Of a stretch of 64,000 bases of DNA, positions 1 to 9,096 are shown one piece after another. The DNA comes from Saprospirales bacterium. GTDB taxonomy: Bacteria; Bacteroidota; Bacteroidia; Chitinophagales; Saprospiraceae. Where the stretch lies: NCBI GenBank assembly GCA_016719895.1, contig JADJYG010000006.1, forward strand, positions 248,001 through 312,000, read 5' to 3'. The notes below the pieces were generated by a model. That model searched no databases, was not told the origin of the DNA, and was given only the letters and a program-made list of their open reading frames with translations. The translations under genes and the position numbers were made by a program. How positions within the stretch are numbered: position 1 is the first letter of the stretch; the number at the start of each line of letters is the position of its first letter.

Positions 1-202
1 TCCCTCACTCTACGGAAAAAAAATCCTGGTAATCCTGTCCCTTACTCTATGGAAAAAAATCCTGTTGATCCTGAAAAATCCTGATAATCCTGTCCCTTAC
101 TCTATGGAAAAAAATCCTGTTGATCCTGAAAAATCTTGGTAATTCTGTCCTTTACTCTACGGAAAAAAAATCCTGTTGATCCTGAAAAATCTTCGACTAT
201 TA
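1..202. repeat. Tandem array of about 55-bp repeats
   Basis: Three to four head-to-tail copies are visible: a partial one at 1-37, full 55-bp units at 38-92 and 93-147, and a diverging one from 148. Each unit starts TCCCTTACTCTATGG, followed by an A-run and several ATCCTG words. The unit is built from the short word AATCCTG, and the same word family recurs at 55990-56100, so this is a dispersed intergenic repeat. The array runs off the left edge, so the copy number is unknown. Confidence 0.85.
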
Positions 203-270
203 TCCTTTCCCTCCCTCCACCCGGAAAAATCCTGATAATCCCGTCCCATTCAAACAAATCCTCGTCAATT

Positions 271-1044
271 ATGCAACATCTCGCCAATCCTGCCCAATAC
301 GGCCTCATCGGTTATCCGCTCGGACACAGCTTTTCCCAGCGGTATTTCACCGAAAAATTCTCCCGCGATGGCATAACCGGCGCCCGTTACGATTTGTTTC
401 CGCTGCCGGATATTGCCGGCCTGCCGGCATTGGTGGGAGCCCATCCGGACTTATGCGGCCTGAACGTAACCATTCCGCACAAAGTAACCGCGATTCGCTA
501 CCTGCACGAACTGGACGAAACCGCCCAGGCGGTGGGCGCTGTAAATACCATCCGCATCCGCAACGGCCGGCTCACGGGATTCAATACCGATGCCACAGGC
601 TTCGAACAATCGTTGAGCCCGTGGCTGGTGGGCCGGGAGCCTGGGCTGGTGGCAGGTCGTATTCGGGCGCTGATACTGGGCACCGGCGGCGCGTCGAGAG
701 CCATTGCATTTGCATTGCGGCGCCTAGGCATCGATTTCACGTTCGTATCCCGCCATCCCGGGGCCCAAAACCACCTTTCGTATGAAAAACTCCACACGCT
801 GACTGCACTGGACTACACCCTGATCGTCAATACCACCCCCCTTGGCATGTATCCGGAGCAACATACCTGCCCCGACCTCCCTTTTTCTCTCCTTGATCAC
901 CGACATTTCGTGTACGATTTAGTTTACAATCCTGCCGAAACGCTACTTTTGCAGCGGTCAAAAGCCCGGGGCGCTGCAGTAAAAAACGGATTGGAGATGT
1001 TGCACCTTCAAGCCGAAGCAGCCTGGGCCATTTGGCAGGACTGA
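271..1044 (+). CDS. aroE: Shikimate dehydrogenase
   Basis: This enzyme reduces 3-dehydroshikimate to shikimate with NADPH in the aromatic amino acid (chorismate) pathway, in the cytoplasm. The 257-residue product has the shikimate-binding GHSFS motif (18-22), NVTIPHK with the catalytic lysine at 71, NTDATGF with the catalytic aspartate at 107, and the nucleotide-binding loop GTGGASRA (137-144). The C-terminal part reads VNTTPLGMYP and NGLEMLHLQ, as expected. The ATG at 271 was chosen because the reading frame upstream of it lies in tandem repeat DNA and encodes no family sequence. Proline dehydrogenase begins 41 bp downstream on the same strand, so the two may be co-transcribed. Confidence 0.95.
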   Translation: MQHLANPAQYGLIGYPLGHSFSQRYFTEKFSRDGITGARYDLFPLPDIAGLPALVGAHPDLCGLNVTIPHKVTAIRYLHELDETAQAVGAVNTIRIRNGRLTGFNTDATGFEQSLSPWLVGREPGLVAGRIRALILGTGGASRAIAFALRRLGIDFTFVSRHPGAQNHLSYEKLHTLTALDYTLIVNTTPLGMYPEQHTCPDLPFSLLDHRHFVYDLVYNPAETLLLQRSKARGAAVKNGLEMLHLQAEAAWAIWQD

Positions 1045-1085
1045 CGAACCAAGTTATTCTCCCTAACCATTTTAAGCCGGATTTG

Positions 1086-2297
1086 ATGAGCGCAGCACCA
1101 AACACACCGGAAAACCGCCCTCAACTGGTGGATTTTTCCAACACTGAAATCGCTTTTGCATACCTGAATGACCAGGAATTGAAGAAGTCGGCCTGGCTTT
1201 TTCGAATGATGAGCAAGCCCTGGCTGGTAAAATATGGCTCTGCCCTGGCGCTTTGGGCGGTAAAAAACAAATTGCCCCTTGCCCAAAAGGTTGTCCGCCA
1301 AACCGTATTCGAACAATTCGTCGGCGGCGCCACCTTGCTCGACAGTTTGCCTAAAATCGAACGGCTGGGCGCCCACAACGTACTGACGGTCCTGGATTAT
1401 GGGGCCGAAGGCAAAGAAACCGAACTCGATTTCAACCACACCATGAATGAAAACCTCCGGGCCATCGATTTCGCATCGCGTTCGAAACACATCCCGGTGG
1501 TCAGCACCAAACTCACCGGCCTGGCGCGTTTCGGCCTGCTGGAGCGCATCCAAAGCGCCACCACCCTTACCCGGGAAGAGCTGAACGAATACCGGAATGT
1601 CCTCAAGCGCATCGACGCCATTTGCTACCAGGCCGCTCAAAAGGGCATTTCGATCTATATCGATGCGGAAGAGAGCTGGATTCAGGACTCCATCGATCAT
1701 CTCGTCTGGCTGATGATGAAACGGTACAATCGCAAACGCGTGGTGGTGTTCAACACGTTCCAGCTGTACCGCAAGGACCGGCTTCAGTTTCTGATGGAAA
1801 GCTACGACCGCTCGCAAGCGGCTGGTTTTCTGCTGGGCGCCAAACTGGTACGCGGCGCCTATATGGGAAAAGAACGCCGTCGGGCGCAGGCAATGGGCTA
1901 CAATGACCCGATCAATCCGGATAAAAACACAACCGACGACCACTACAATACCGCCGTGCGGTTTTGCCTCGATCATGTGAACCATATCGCGCTGTGCAAC
2001 GCCAGCCACAATGCCGAAAGCGCGCTGCTGCAGGCCGAGCTGATGGAGAAAAAAGGTATTGCCCGCGATCACCCCCATGCGCTGTTCAGCCAGTTGCTGG
2101 GCATGAGCGACAACCTCAGCTTCAACCTCGCAAAAGCAGGTTTCCGGGTGGGCAAATATGTGCCCTACGGACAGGTGCGCGAGGTGATCCCCTACCTGAT
2201 CCGCCGTGCTCAGGAAAACACCTCGGTGACCGGCGATGCTGGCCGCGAACGTTCGTTTCTCGAGCGTGAAGTAAACCGGCGCTTTGGGGGGAAATAA
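1086..2297 (+). CDS. Proline dehydrogenase (monofunctional)
   Basis: A FAD-dependent enzyme oxidising L-proline to pyrroline-5-carboxylate, the first step of proline catabolism. The 403-residue protein carries only the PRODH barrel and has no aldehyde dehydrogenase half, unlike PutA. Visible signatures are KLVRGAYM (253-260), LCNASHN, YVPYG (358-362) and the substrate-binding double arginine in RRAQENTS (373-380). The ATG at 1086 gives the normal N-terminus; an in-frame start at 1032 would overlap the end of aroE. It is convergent with the next gene, with only 20 bp between the stops. Confidence 0.93.
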   Translation: MSAAPNTPENRPQLVDFSNTEIAFAYLNDQELKKSAWLFRMMSKPWLVKYGSALALWAVKNKLPLAQKVVRQTVFEQFVGGATLLDSLPKIERLGAHNVLTVLDYGAEGKETELDFNHTMNENLRAIDFASRSKHIPVVSTKLTGLARFGLLERIQSATTLTREELNEYRNVLKRIDAICYQAAQKGISIYIDAEESWIQDSIDHLVWLMMKRYNRKRVVVFNTFQLYRKDRLQFLMESYDRSQAAGFLLGAKLVRGAYMGKERRRAQAMGYNDPINPDKNTTDDHYNTAVRFCLDHVNHIALCNASHNAESALLQAELMEKKGIARDHPHALFSQLLGMSDNLSFNLAKAGFRVGKYVPYGQVREVIPYLIRRAQENTSVTGDAGRERSFLEREVNRRFGGK

Positions 2298-2317
2298 CAC
2301 TGAGTACTACGGAAGAT

Positions 2318-3510
2318 TCAAGTATCGGAGGGCCCGCGGGCCAGGCAGGCCATGCCGCCCCACATCAGGGCAGCGATGCGCGCGTCGTGCAGGAAGTTGT
2401 TGACCAGCCCGTGCAGAAAAAGCTGAGCAGGGCCATGGCCAGGAGCAGGTATTCGGGGCTGCCGGTTCGCCGGTACCTGCCGGCAGCAGCAGCGGCCGAT
2501 CCCCCTGCCAGCAGCAGCCAAATGGCCAATCCCGGCCAGCCCAATTCGGCCAGCGCCTGCAGATACTCCGAATGTGCGCCGCCTCCCCGGCCGTAGTTGC
2601 CGGGACCGCGTTTTTCGATGGGCGCCGTCCGGCTGATCCGCGTCATCTCTTCCGGACGTTGATACGCAAAAAATTTAAACTGGAATACCCCCGGACCGAA
2701 GCCGGCGAGGGGGCGGTCGGCGGCCATACGCCAGGCACAAGAATACCGGTTCAGGCGCTCGCGGGTGGATACATCGCCAGCCAACGCCTGCGTGACCGGG
2801 CCTTGCCAGAACAAGATACCTACAAAAGCCATTGCACCGGCGAGTAGCCACCACTGCCATCTTAGCCGCCAATAAAGCGCAAGCCCAACGATGCCGGCGA
2901 TTAAAAGACTGAGCCAGGCTCCCCTGGATGCGGCGGGCAGGAGCGCCAGCAGGCAGGCCCCGCGCAACAGCCATTGCCCGGTGACAGGCGTTTTCTGTGT
3001 GATCAAAAACAAAAGCATCACCAATACAGCGCTGTACATCGTATGGTCCGGAAAAAACGGCTGCGGCGCCAGCATGGCCTGATTAGCGCGAAAGTCGTGG
3101 AAGGCATGGTGCCCAAGGGTGTAAACAATCACCCCCAGCATCGACCAGGCAAACAGCCGGAATACCCGCGGCCATAGCTGCGGCCAACACAACAAACCGC
3201 CAAAAAACACCCACCAGTGCCCGGCTTCCACTATCCAATATTTCCCGGACACCAGTGGCATGGTTGAGCACAGCGCCGCCACAGCCATCCAGCCGATCCA
3301 CGCCACGCTGATCCAGGCCAGCGCTGAAAGGTGGGGTATTTTTTGGCGGAACAAAACGTACGCCATCCCTATCCCGGCAAGCGCCAGCAACGGTTCGGCT
3401 GGGATGCTCAGGTTCCAGGAGCCGAACTCCAGATCCACCGTCCAGGGGAGCAGGAGAAACAACAGGCTGTACACCTGCTGCAGCCAAACGGGCAGGGCGG
3501 CATTTCGCAT
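2318..3510 (-). pseudogene. O-antigen ligase/polymerase-like membrane protein, frameshifted
   Basis: A polytopic protein with roughly ten hydrophobic segments and the large periplasmic loop typical of the Wzy/WaaL (O-antigen ligase) family, for example the stretch ending GGGAHSEYLQALAELGW. Such proteins transfer or polymerise surface glycans at the inner membrane. The first frame (3510 to 2365) ends in a nonsense-like tail after ALLSFF. Adding one T to the five-T run at 2417-2421 restores the family-like ending FLHGLVNNFLHDARIA and MWGGMACL, stopping at 2318, for about 397 residues. The lesion is therefore a one-base deletion in a homopolymer, either a real recent mutation or an assembly error. 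No partner glycan genes are adjacent. Confidence 0.75.
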
Positions 3511-3648
3511 GCGGCGAAGTTGGTCAGGATTTCGAATATTCTGAAATTAACGTGCGTCTTGGATCGCGTAGCGGCGTAATGTTAATCATACAGCGTGTGA
3601 AATATGACTTATCTAAAGTTTACGCTAAAATTAAAACAATAAGTTTTG

Positions 3649-3656
3649 TATATTTG
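3649..3656 (+). promoter_or_regulatory. Bacteroidota -7 box (TATATTTG)
   Basis: An exact match to the Bacteroidota sigma-factor consensus TAnnTTTG, 15 bp before the ATG of the radical SAM gene. This implies a very short leader. No clear -33 TTTG element is seen. Confidence 0.6.
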
Positions 3657-3671
3657 CATCAAAAGACAAAT

Positions 3672-4745
3672 ATGCCACAAAAACAACAATTCCTGCGCGG
3701 CCGCGGCGCCCAGATCAATCCCGTGTCGAAGTACGAAAAAATCGTGCGCGACAAGCAACCGGTGGATTGGGCGCTGCAAAACGATGCCTGGGAAACACCC
3801 GACCTGCGGACCGAATATCTCGAAACGCACCCAAAAACGATCCTCAACCCGGTGGAAAGTGCCGATATTCCAATGGAATGGAGCATGAACCCCTATCAGG
3901 GCTGCGAACATGGTTGTATTTATTGTTATGCCCGAAATACACACCCCTATTGGGGTTACAGCGCCGGGCTGGATTTCGAGCGGAAAATCCTGGTTAAGCG
4001 AAATGCCGCCGAATTACTGGAAAACGCATTGAAAAAGAAATCCTGGAAAGCCGCACCGGTCATGTTTGCCGGCAATACGGATGTATACCAACCTGCCGAG
4101 CGCCGGTTCGGCATCACACGCGCCTGTCTGGAAGTTTTCCTCAAATACCGGCATCCGGTAGGCGTGATTACCAAAAACAGCCTGGTGCTGCGCGACCTGG
4201 ATATTTTAAAACAATTGGCCGAAGATAATCTCGTGCAGGTTGCGATCAGTATCACCACCTTGCAAGAGCCCCTGCGCCAGTTTCTGGAACCGCGCACCGC
4301 TACTGTGGCCCAACGCCTCCGGACCGTGGAAACGCTCCATACGCACGGCATTCCGGTGTTCGTTATGCTGGCGCCCATCATTCCCGGCCTGAACGAACAT
4401 GAGCTATTTGCCATGGCCAAGGCAGTAGCCGACCGCGGCGCCCAGGGTATCGGCTTTTCCATGGTGCGGCTGAACGGCGATGTGGGGTTGATTTTCGAAG
4501 ACTGGCTGCGCAAAATCATGCCCGACCGGGCCGAAAAAGTATTGAACAAAATACGGGCAGCACACGGTGGGCATTTGCACGATCACCGCCCGGGCTTGCG
4601 CATGCGGGGCGAAGGGAAAATAGCGGAGATCATCCGCGACCAGTTTCGCCTGGCCCGGGAAAAGTTTTTTGCCGGCAGACAAATGCCGAAGTACAACCTG
4701 GATTTGCACGAACACTACAAAACGTCCCAACTCCGGTTGTTCTAA
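3672..4745 (+). CDS. PA0069 family radical SAM protein (SplB-like)
   Basis: A 357-residue radical S-adenosylmethionine protein of the PA0069/Rv2578c family. The iron-sulphur-binding motif CxxxCxxC is present as CEHGCIYCYA (cysteines 78, 82 and 85), preceded by the conserved GRGAQINP near the N-terminus and MNPYQG just before the cluster motif. The family resembles spore photoproduct lyase in fold, but its substrate is unknown. ATG 3672 was chosen because it sits just after an exact -7 promoter box and begins the conserved segment; the frame upstream is open but has no family sequence. It is convergent with nadA, 23 bp apart. Confidence 0.9.
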   Translation: MPQKQQFLRGRGAQINPVSKYEKIVRDKQPVDWALQNDAWETPDLRTEYLETHPKTILNPVESADIPMEWSMNPYQGCEHGCIYCYARNTHPYWGYSAGLDFERKILVKRNAAELLENALKKKSWKAAPVMFAGNTDVYQPAERRFGITRACLEVFLKYRHPVGVITKNSLVLRDLDILKQLAEDNLVQVAISITTLQEPLRQFLEPRTATVAQRLRTVETLHTHGIPVFVMLAPIIPGLNEHELFAMAKAVADRGAQGIGFSMVRLNGDVGLIFEDWLRKIMPDRAEKVLNKIRAAHGGHLHDHRPGLRMRGEGKIAEIIRDQFRLAREKFFAGRQMPKYNLDLHEHYKTSQLRLF

Positions 4746-4768
4746 CTTTCCATGCTCGCATGGTTTAA

Positions 4769-5794
4769 TCAGGCCTGTTTTTCGAGCCCCAACCCTGCTT
4801 TTTCCGAAATTTCAAGCATCCGGTCGATGCTTTTTACCCCCTGCTCAATCACCCAGTCGGGCAGGACGATCTCGGGCATTTCATGCAACATGCAGAGGTA
4901 AAGTTTCTCCATGGTGTTGCGCTTCATATGCGGGCAGTCGTTGCAGGCGCAGTTGTTGTTGGGCGGCGCCGGGATGAAGGTTTTATGCGGACTCGCCTTT
5001 TGCATCTGGTGCAGGATGCCGGATTCAGTGGCCACGATGTAGGTCTGTGTGGCGTCGCGCATGGTATATTTCAACAAACCGGTCGTGCTGCCGATAAAAT
5101 CGGCCATTTCCAGAATGTGGGGCTCGCACTCCGGATGGGCGATAAATTTGGCCTCCGGGTGGCGGGCTTTGAGTTTGGCGATGCGTTCGTGGCTGAATAT
5201 CTCGTGCACCATACATGCGCCATTCCACAAGACCATATCGCGACCGGTTTTTTTGATCAGGTACTGGCCCAGGTTTTTGTCTGGCGCAAAAATGATGGGT
5301 TTGTTCTTTGGGATGCTTTCGATGACGGTTATCGCATTGGTGCTGGTGCAGCAGATGTCTGTCAGCGTTTTGAGCTCGGCGGTACAATTGATGTACGACA
5401 CGACGATGTGATCGGGGTATTTTTCCCTGAACTTGCGAAACAAATGCGGCGGACACGAGTCGGCCAGCGAACAGCCGGCCTTCAGGTCGGGCAAAAGCAC
5501 TTTCTTTTTGGGACTGAGCATTTTGGCCGTTTCGGCCATAAAATGCACGCCGGCAAAAACGATGATGCCCGCGTCGGTTTGTGCCGCTTTTTGCGACAAA
5601 GCCAGCGAATCGCCGATGAAATCCGCGACATCCTGAATTTCCGACTCCTGGTAGTAATGCGCCAGAATGACGGCGTTTTTTTCTTTTTTCAGGCGATTAA
5701 TCTCGGCAACCAGGTCAAGCGTGGGGTCCACGTCGAGGTCCAGAAATCCGTTGCGTTGGAGATTTTTAGTTGCGGCTTCGAGTTCGGCAGTCAT
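4769..5794 (-). CDS. nadA: Quinolinate synthase A
   Basis: Condenses iminoaspartate with dihydroxyacetone phosphate to quinolinate in de novo NAD synthesis, using a 4Fe-4S cluster. The 341-residue length is normal. Cluster cysteines are visible in AGCSLADSCP (108 or 114), WNGACMVHE (194) and CACNDCPHMKRNTM (287). Substrate-binding segments AHYYQESEIQD and HPECEPHI are intact. No nadB or nadC is in the window, so the gene stands alone here. A TATCTTTG -7 box lies about 75 bp upstream. Confidence 0.96.
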   Translation of the reverse strand: MTAELEAATKNLQRNGFLDLDVDPTLDLVAEINRLKKEKNAVILAHYYQESEIQDVADFIGDSLALSQKAAQTDAGIIVFAGVHFMAETAKMLSPKKKVLLPDLKAGCSLADSCPPHLFRKFREKYPDHIVVSYINCTAELKTLTDICCTSTNAITVIESIPKNKPIIFAPDKNLGQYLIKKTGRDMVLWNGACMVHEIFSHERIAKLKARHPEAKFIAHPECEPHILEMADFIGSTTGLLKYTMRDATQTYIVATESGILHQMQKASPHKTFIPAPPNNNCACNDCPHMKRNTMEKLYLCMLHEMPEIVLPDWVIEQGVKSIDRMLEISEKAGLGLEKQA

Positions 5795-5866
5795 GCTGAA
5801 AAATATTGTACAGGTATAATTCGAAGGAGATGCTGCACCTCAGCGCACGTGCATCCGTTGACGAAA

Positions 5867-5874
5867 CAAAGATA
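5867..5874 (-). promoter_or_regulatory. -7 box (TATCTTTG) for nadA
   Basis: An exact TAnnTTTG match on the minus strand, about 72 bp upstream of the nadA start. The downstream leader has no obvious NAD riboswitch structure that I can recognise. No clear -33 element is seen. Confidence 0.55.
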
Positions 5875-5927
5875 CGGGGTTTCGGTTTGAGCGCGCGCAG
5901 CATTTGATATCAGCAGGCGCACAGCGG

Positions 5928-6679
5928 TTATTTCGGCACGCTGCGGTATTGCTCAACCGCGGCCGCCATTTCGCGGATCAGGCCGGGGTTTTGCTCGATG
6001 GCGTTGCCCACCACCAGCAGGTCGGCTCGGCGCGCAGGCTGGCAGCGGCCTTTTCGGGCGTCCGGATACCTCCGCCCACGATCAGCGGAACGCTGATAGC
6101 CCCGCGCACGGCTTCGATCATGCTTTCCGGTACCGGTTTTTTGGCGCCCGAGCCGGCGTCGAGGTAGATCATTTTAAGGCCCAGCAATTCGCCGGCCAGG
6201 GCCGTACACACGGCAATGTCGTTCTTGTCGGCAGGGATCGGATACGTATTCGACATGTACTGAACAGCCGTTTGTACGCCGCCGTCGATCAGCATATAAC
6301 CGGTGGAAATAATTTCGAGCGGCGACATTTTCAAAAACGGCGCCGAGATAACGTGCTGCCCGATGAGCAATTCCGGGTTTCGGCCGCTGATCAGCGATAG
6401 AAACAAGAGGGCATCTGCCCGGTAACTCAACTGGAACGAATTGCCGGGAAACAAAACCAGCGGAATGGAACAACGCTCGCGGATACCCGATAATACGGCG
6501 TCGAGCTGATTGTTTACCACCAGGCTGCCACCGATAAAGAAATAATATACCCCGCATTCGACCGCAAGGTCAAGGGTTTGTTCCAGGCGGCGCAAGCGCA
6601 GCTTGTCCGGGTCGATCAGCACGGCCAGGCGCTTCTCACCCTCGTTTTTGGCCGCCAACAGGTTGGAATAAAGTTTCAT
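5928..6679 (-). pseudogene. pcrB: Geranylgeranylglyceryl phosphate synthase family (PcrB), frameshifted
   Basis: TIM-barrel prenyltransferase joining a polyprenyl diphosphate to sn-glycerol-1-phosphate; Bacteroidota members belong to the GGGP synthase group. Motifs seen are LIDPDK near the N-terminus, YLDAGSGA and VGGGIRTPEKA. After LRA, at about 6023-6033, the frame runs into non-family sequence. One extra base there restores ADLLVVGNAIEQNPGLI and a stop at 5928, giving about 250 residues, the normal family length. Start 6679 was preferred over 6715 because it begins the conserved MKLYSNL and avoids overlap with the upstream gene, which ends 25 bp away. The two genes are probably one transcript. 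Whether the frameshift is biological is uncertain. Confidence 0.85.
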
Positions 6680-6704
6680 AGACGGTGGGCGGTGTGGAAA
6701 AATA

Positions 6705-8957
6705 TCATTCCGCATGCATCAGGGCTTTTTGGAGGATCAAAAGGTTGGCGCGTACTTCCGGGCGGTTGAAGGATTCGAGGATATCAACCTTTTCGCGCTT
6801 GCTCAGGTGCAGGCTCATAGAGGCTTCGTTTTCTTTTTTCAGGGGGCGATAGATGAAGGAAATGACCTGGAGCCGGTTTTCGCCCAGCACATCGCCGAGC
6901 AGCGCCAGGGTATTGTCCTGATCGAAATCCTGCATGACCGTAAGGCTGGCAGCAGCACTGAAAGGGGAAAACAGGTTTTCGATAATGCCTTTGTAGTTAC
7001 CCTCCTTGATCGGCCGTACTTTTTCCCAGCACCGCACCTGAATGATCACGACGCCGCCGGTATTTTCCCGTATCCAGTCCTGAAAGGTATGGATGAACCG
7101 GGTAGCTGTCATGATGCCGTAGTTGTCGCGAAAACCGGCGTCCATCGCCTCCACGGAGGGTTCGGTCGGCAGCCAGGTGGGTGGCAGGATGAGCGGGTAA
7201 CTGCAGTTCATGCGCAAGGCCGTGGTAAATGCCAGGCTATCGGCCTGCTGGCGGGCGAACAGCCGGCGAAAATCCACGCCATCTGCTTCGGGCGCCATGG
7301 AGTGTAGCGGATCTTCGGGCGGCTGCATCAGGTAGGAAACGCCTTGCGGACTGATCAGCAGGCGGCGCGCATCATTGAGCAGAAAGGGCGACACTACCAT
7401 CATGGGGATGCGCGCCTCGGCTTCGGGCGAGCGGTAATCGGCCAGGCGTTTGTCGAGCATGCCGCGGCAGTTCTCGTTGAGCTGGCGTTCGAGCAGGTAA
7501 CCGCGGTCTTTCCGGTAGGTATAATCGCCGGAGCGAAAGGTACTGACCGGGAAAAACAGGTCGTTGGAGATAATAGCAAAGCTGACGGGGTTGAGCAGGT
7601 CCAGTCCCATATCGGCAATATACGCCGGGTCGTGTACCGAAACCGGCGCGCCCTGTTGCTGGCGCAGGTACAATTCGCGGAGGTACGCGGCGCCAAGGAT
7701 ACCGCCGGAAGCGCCGCTGATGAGCACTGTTTGGCGCAGCAGCCTGCCGCCGGTGGCCTCGTCGGCGCGCTGAAGCGTTTGTATGGTCCAGAGCGAGGAA
7801 CGCATGCCGCCGCCGCTGACGCACAAAAACACCAGTTTGGGCCGGGCGATGCCGGCCGACCGGTTTTTGGCCAGCCACTTTTCGAGGATGCGAAGGGTAT
7901 TGGCCTTGTCTGCCGCCACGGTGTCCGGATGACAAAGGGCAGACAACGCCATATTCGAGTAGGCGGCCCGGCGCTGCTCTCCGTAATCCAGGCCGTATGC
8001 CCGGTTCCGGTAATGAAAAAAGCCCAGGCCGGTAGTATAGTTGACGGCTACCAGGAGGATGATAAAAATCAGGGTGCCCCAATGCCGGAACCAGAATACG
8101 ATGGCGCCGAACAAAGCCAGAACCATACTGCTGAGCAGGAAAATTGTGGCCCCCGTCGGTATGCGCGCCCACTCCTGGTCCATAAACAAGCCCAACACCA
8201 TCAGTACCAGGATAGCGATGAGTTGTACGACTACGGCATTCAAATGGTTTTGGCGGAACACCCGCCCCAGCAATTCGGGGCTGTAGTGCGCTATGCTGCG
8301 CACGGGTCGAAAATGAAGCCGCTCGGTGAGGTACGTATCGACCCGCCAGCGGGTGGCGCCTGCGCGGATCTCCCAGAGCGTGGGCATGCGGTAACCCGGC
8401 GCGAGCAGGCGTCCGCCCGGTTGCGGCCCCATCTGGCCGGGACGCAGGAACGCGCCGATATCTTTATTGGTCAGGTGCAAATAAGCGGCCAGGGCAATGA
8501 TCATCGTGCCCAGGCCGAGCAGAAATCCGCTGATATGGCGCACCACCGTCCAGGCACCGGTCAGCTCGTCGTGCGCCTGGAAGCGGGCGCTCGCCAGGAC
8601 ATAAGTGACCAGAAATGCAGCCGGGATCAGGCTGTTGTTCAGGCCAAATTTGGTAAAAGGCGCTTTGAGGGTTGCCAAAAACGGAAAACGGTGCGCGCTA
8701 AGCAGGTATGTGGTCAGGTTCCAGATCAGGAAAAAAGCGCCGCAGGCAGCCCCTGTCAGGAAAAAACTCCAGAAGTTGACCTCGCCGTGGTATTCCGGCG
8801 TGAGCAACAGGTAGTAAATTCCGAAAAAACGCCCCGCCCCGCCCGTCATCAGCAAAGCCAGAAAAATCCATAGCCCGATCAGCACCAGATGGTTGCGCAA
8901 ATGCAAGACCAACAGGCGGATGGGAAAAGAATAGTAAAGCGAGCGCGGTCGTTTCAT
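6705..8957 (-). CDS. Patatin-like phospholipase with multi-pass membrane N-terminus
   Basis: A protein of about 750 residues. The first 330 residues contain several hydrophobic segments with alternating loops, so it is anchored in the membrane. The C-terminal half is a patatin-like serine lipase: the oxyanion-hole SGGGMRS (about 380), the nucleophile elbow GASGG (GxSxG, about 417), and the catalytic aspartate in MDAGFRDNYG (about 606). Patatins hydrolyse acyl chains from membrane lipids by a Ser-Asp dyad. Placement directly upstream of pcrB suggests a shared lipid-related role (inference). ATG 8957 is preferred; an in-frame alternative lies at 8996. Confidence 0.85.
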   Translation of the reverse strand: MKRPRSLYYSFPIRLLVLHLRNHLVLIGLWIFLALLMTGGAGRFFGIYYLLLTPEYHGEVNFWSFFLTGAACGAFFLIWNLTTYLLSAHRFPFLATLKAPFTKFGLNNSLIPAAFLVTYVLASARFQAHDELTGAWTVVRHISGFLLGLGTMIIALAAYLHLTNKDIGAFLRPGQMGPQPGGRLLAPGYRMPTLWEIRAGATRWRVDTYLTERLHFRPVRSIAHYSPELLGRVFRQNHLNAVVVQLIAILVLMVLGLFMDQEWARIPTGATIFLLSSMVLALFGAIVFWFRHWGTLIFIILLVAVNYTTGLGFFHYRNRAYGLDYGEQRRAAYSNMALSALCHPDTVAADKANTLRILEKWLAKNRSAGIARPKLVFLCVSGGGMRSSLWTIQTLQRADEATGGRLLRQTVLISGASGGILGAAYLRELYLRQQQGAPVSVHDPAYIADMGLDLLNPVSFAIISNDLFFPVSTFRSGDYTYRKDRGYLLERQLNENCRGMLDKRLADYRSPEAEARIPMMVVSPFLLNDARRLLISPQGVSYLMQPPEDPLHSMAPEADGVDFRRLFARQQADSLAFTTALRMNCSYPLILPPTWLPTEPSVEAMDAGFRDNYGIMTATRFIHTFQDWIRENTGGVVIIQVRCWEKVRPIKEGNYKGIIENLFSPFSAAASLTVMQDFDQDNTLALLGDVLGENRLQVISFIYRPLKKENEASMSLHLSKREKVDILESFNRPEVRANLLILQKALMHAE

Positions 8958-9019
8958 AGTCGGGAAGCCGTAAACCATAACGTTTAAAATCGGCAATTAC
9001 TTCCGGACGCAACATAAAA

Positions 9020-9049
9020 AAATCCGCGCACATTGCCCTGCACGGATTT
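9020..9049 (-). terminator. Intrinsic terminator downstream of the outer-membrane barrel gene
   Basis: An 11-bp stem with one C/A mismatch (9020-9030 paired with 9039-9049) and an 8-base loop. On the minus strand it is followed by a run of T, as a rho-independent terminator requires. It sits between the barrel gene and the patatin gene and so separates their transcripts. Confidence 0.75.
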
Positions 9050-9096
9050 CTCCCTTCCTTAAATATCCCACCGCTTCCCGGCCTCCATGCATCCCG

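Noticed and set aside
1..202. Tandem repeats considered as a CRISPR array
   Set aside because: Units are continuous 55-bp copies without unique spacers.
1008..2300. A 430-codon frame antisense to proline dehydrogenase
   Set aside because: Same shadow effect; the sense strand has clear PRODH motifs.
7344..8873. A 509-codon plus-strand frame opposite the patatin gene
   Set aside because: Low-complexity charged translation without motifs, antisense to a gene with intact catalytic residues.
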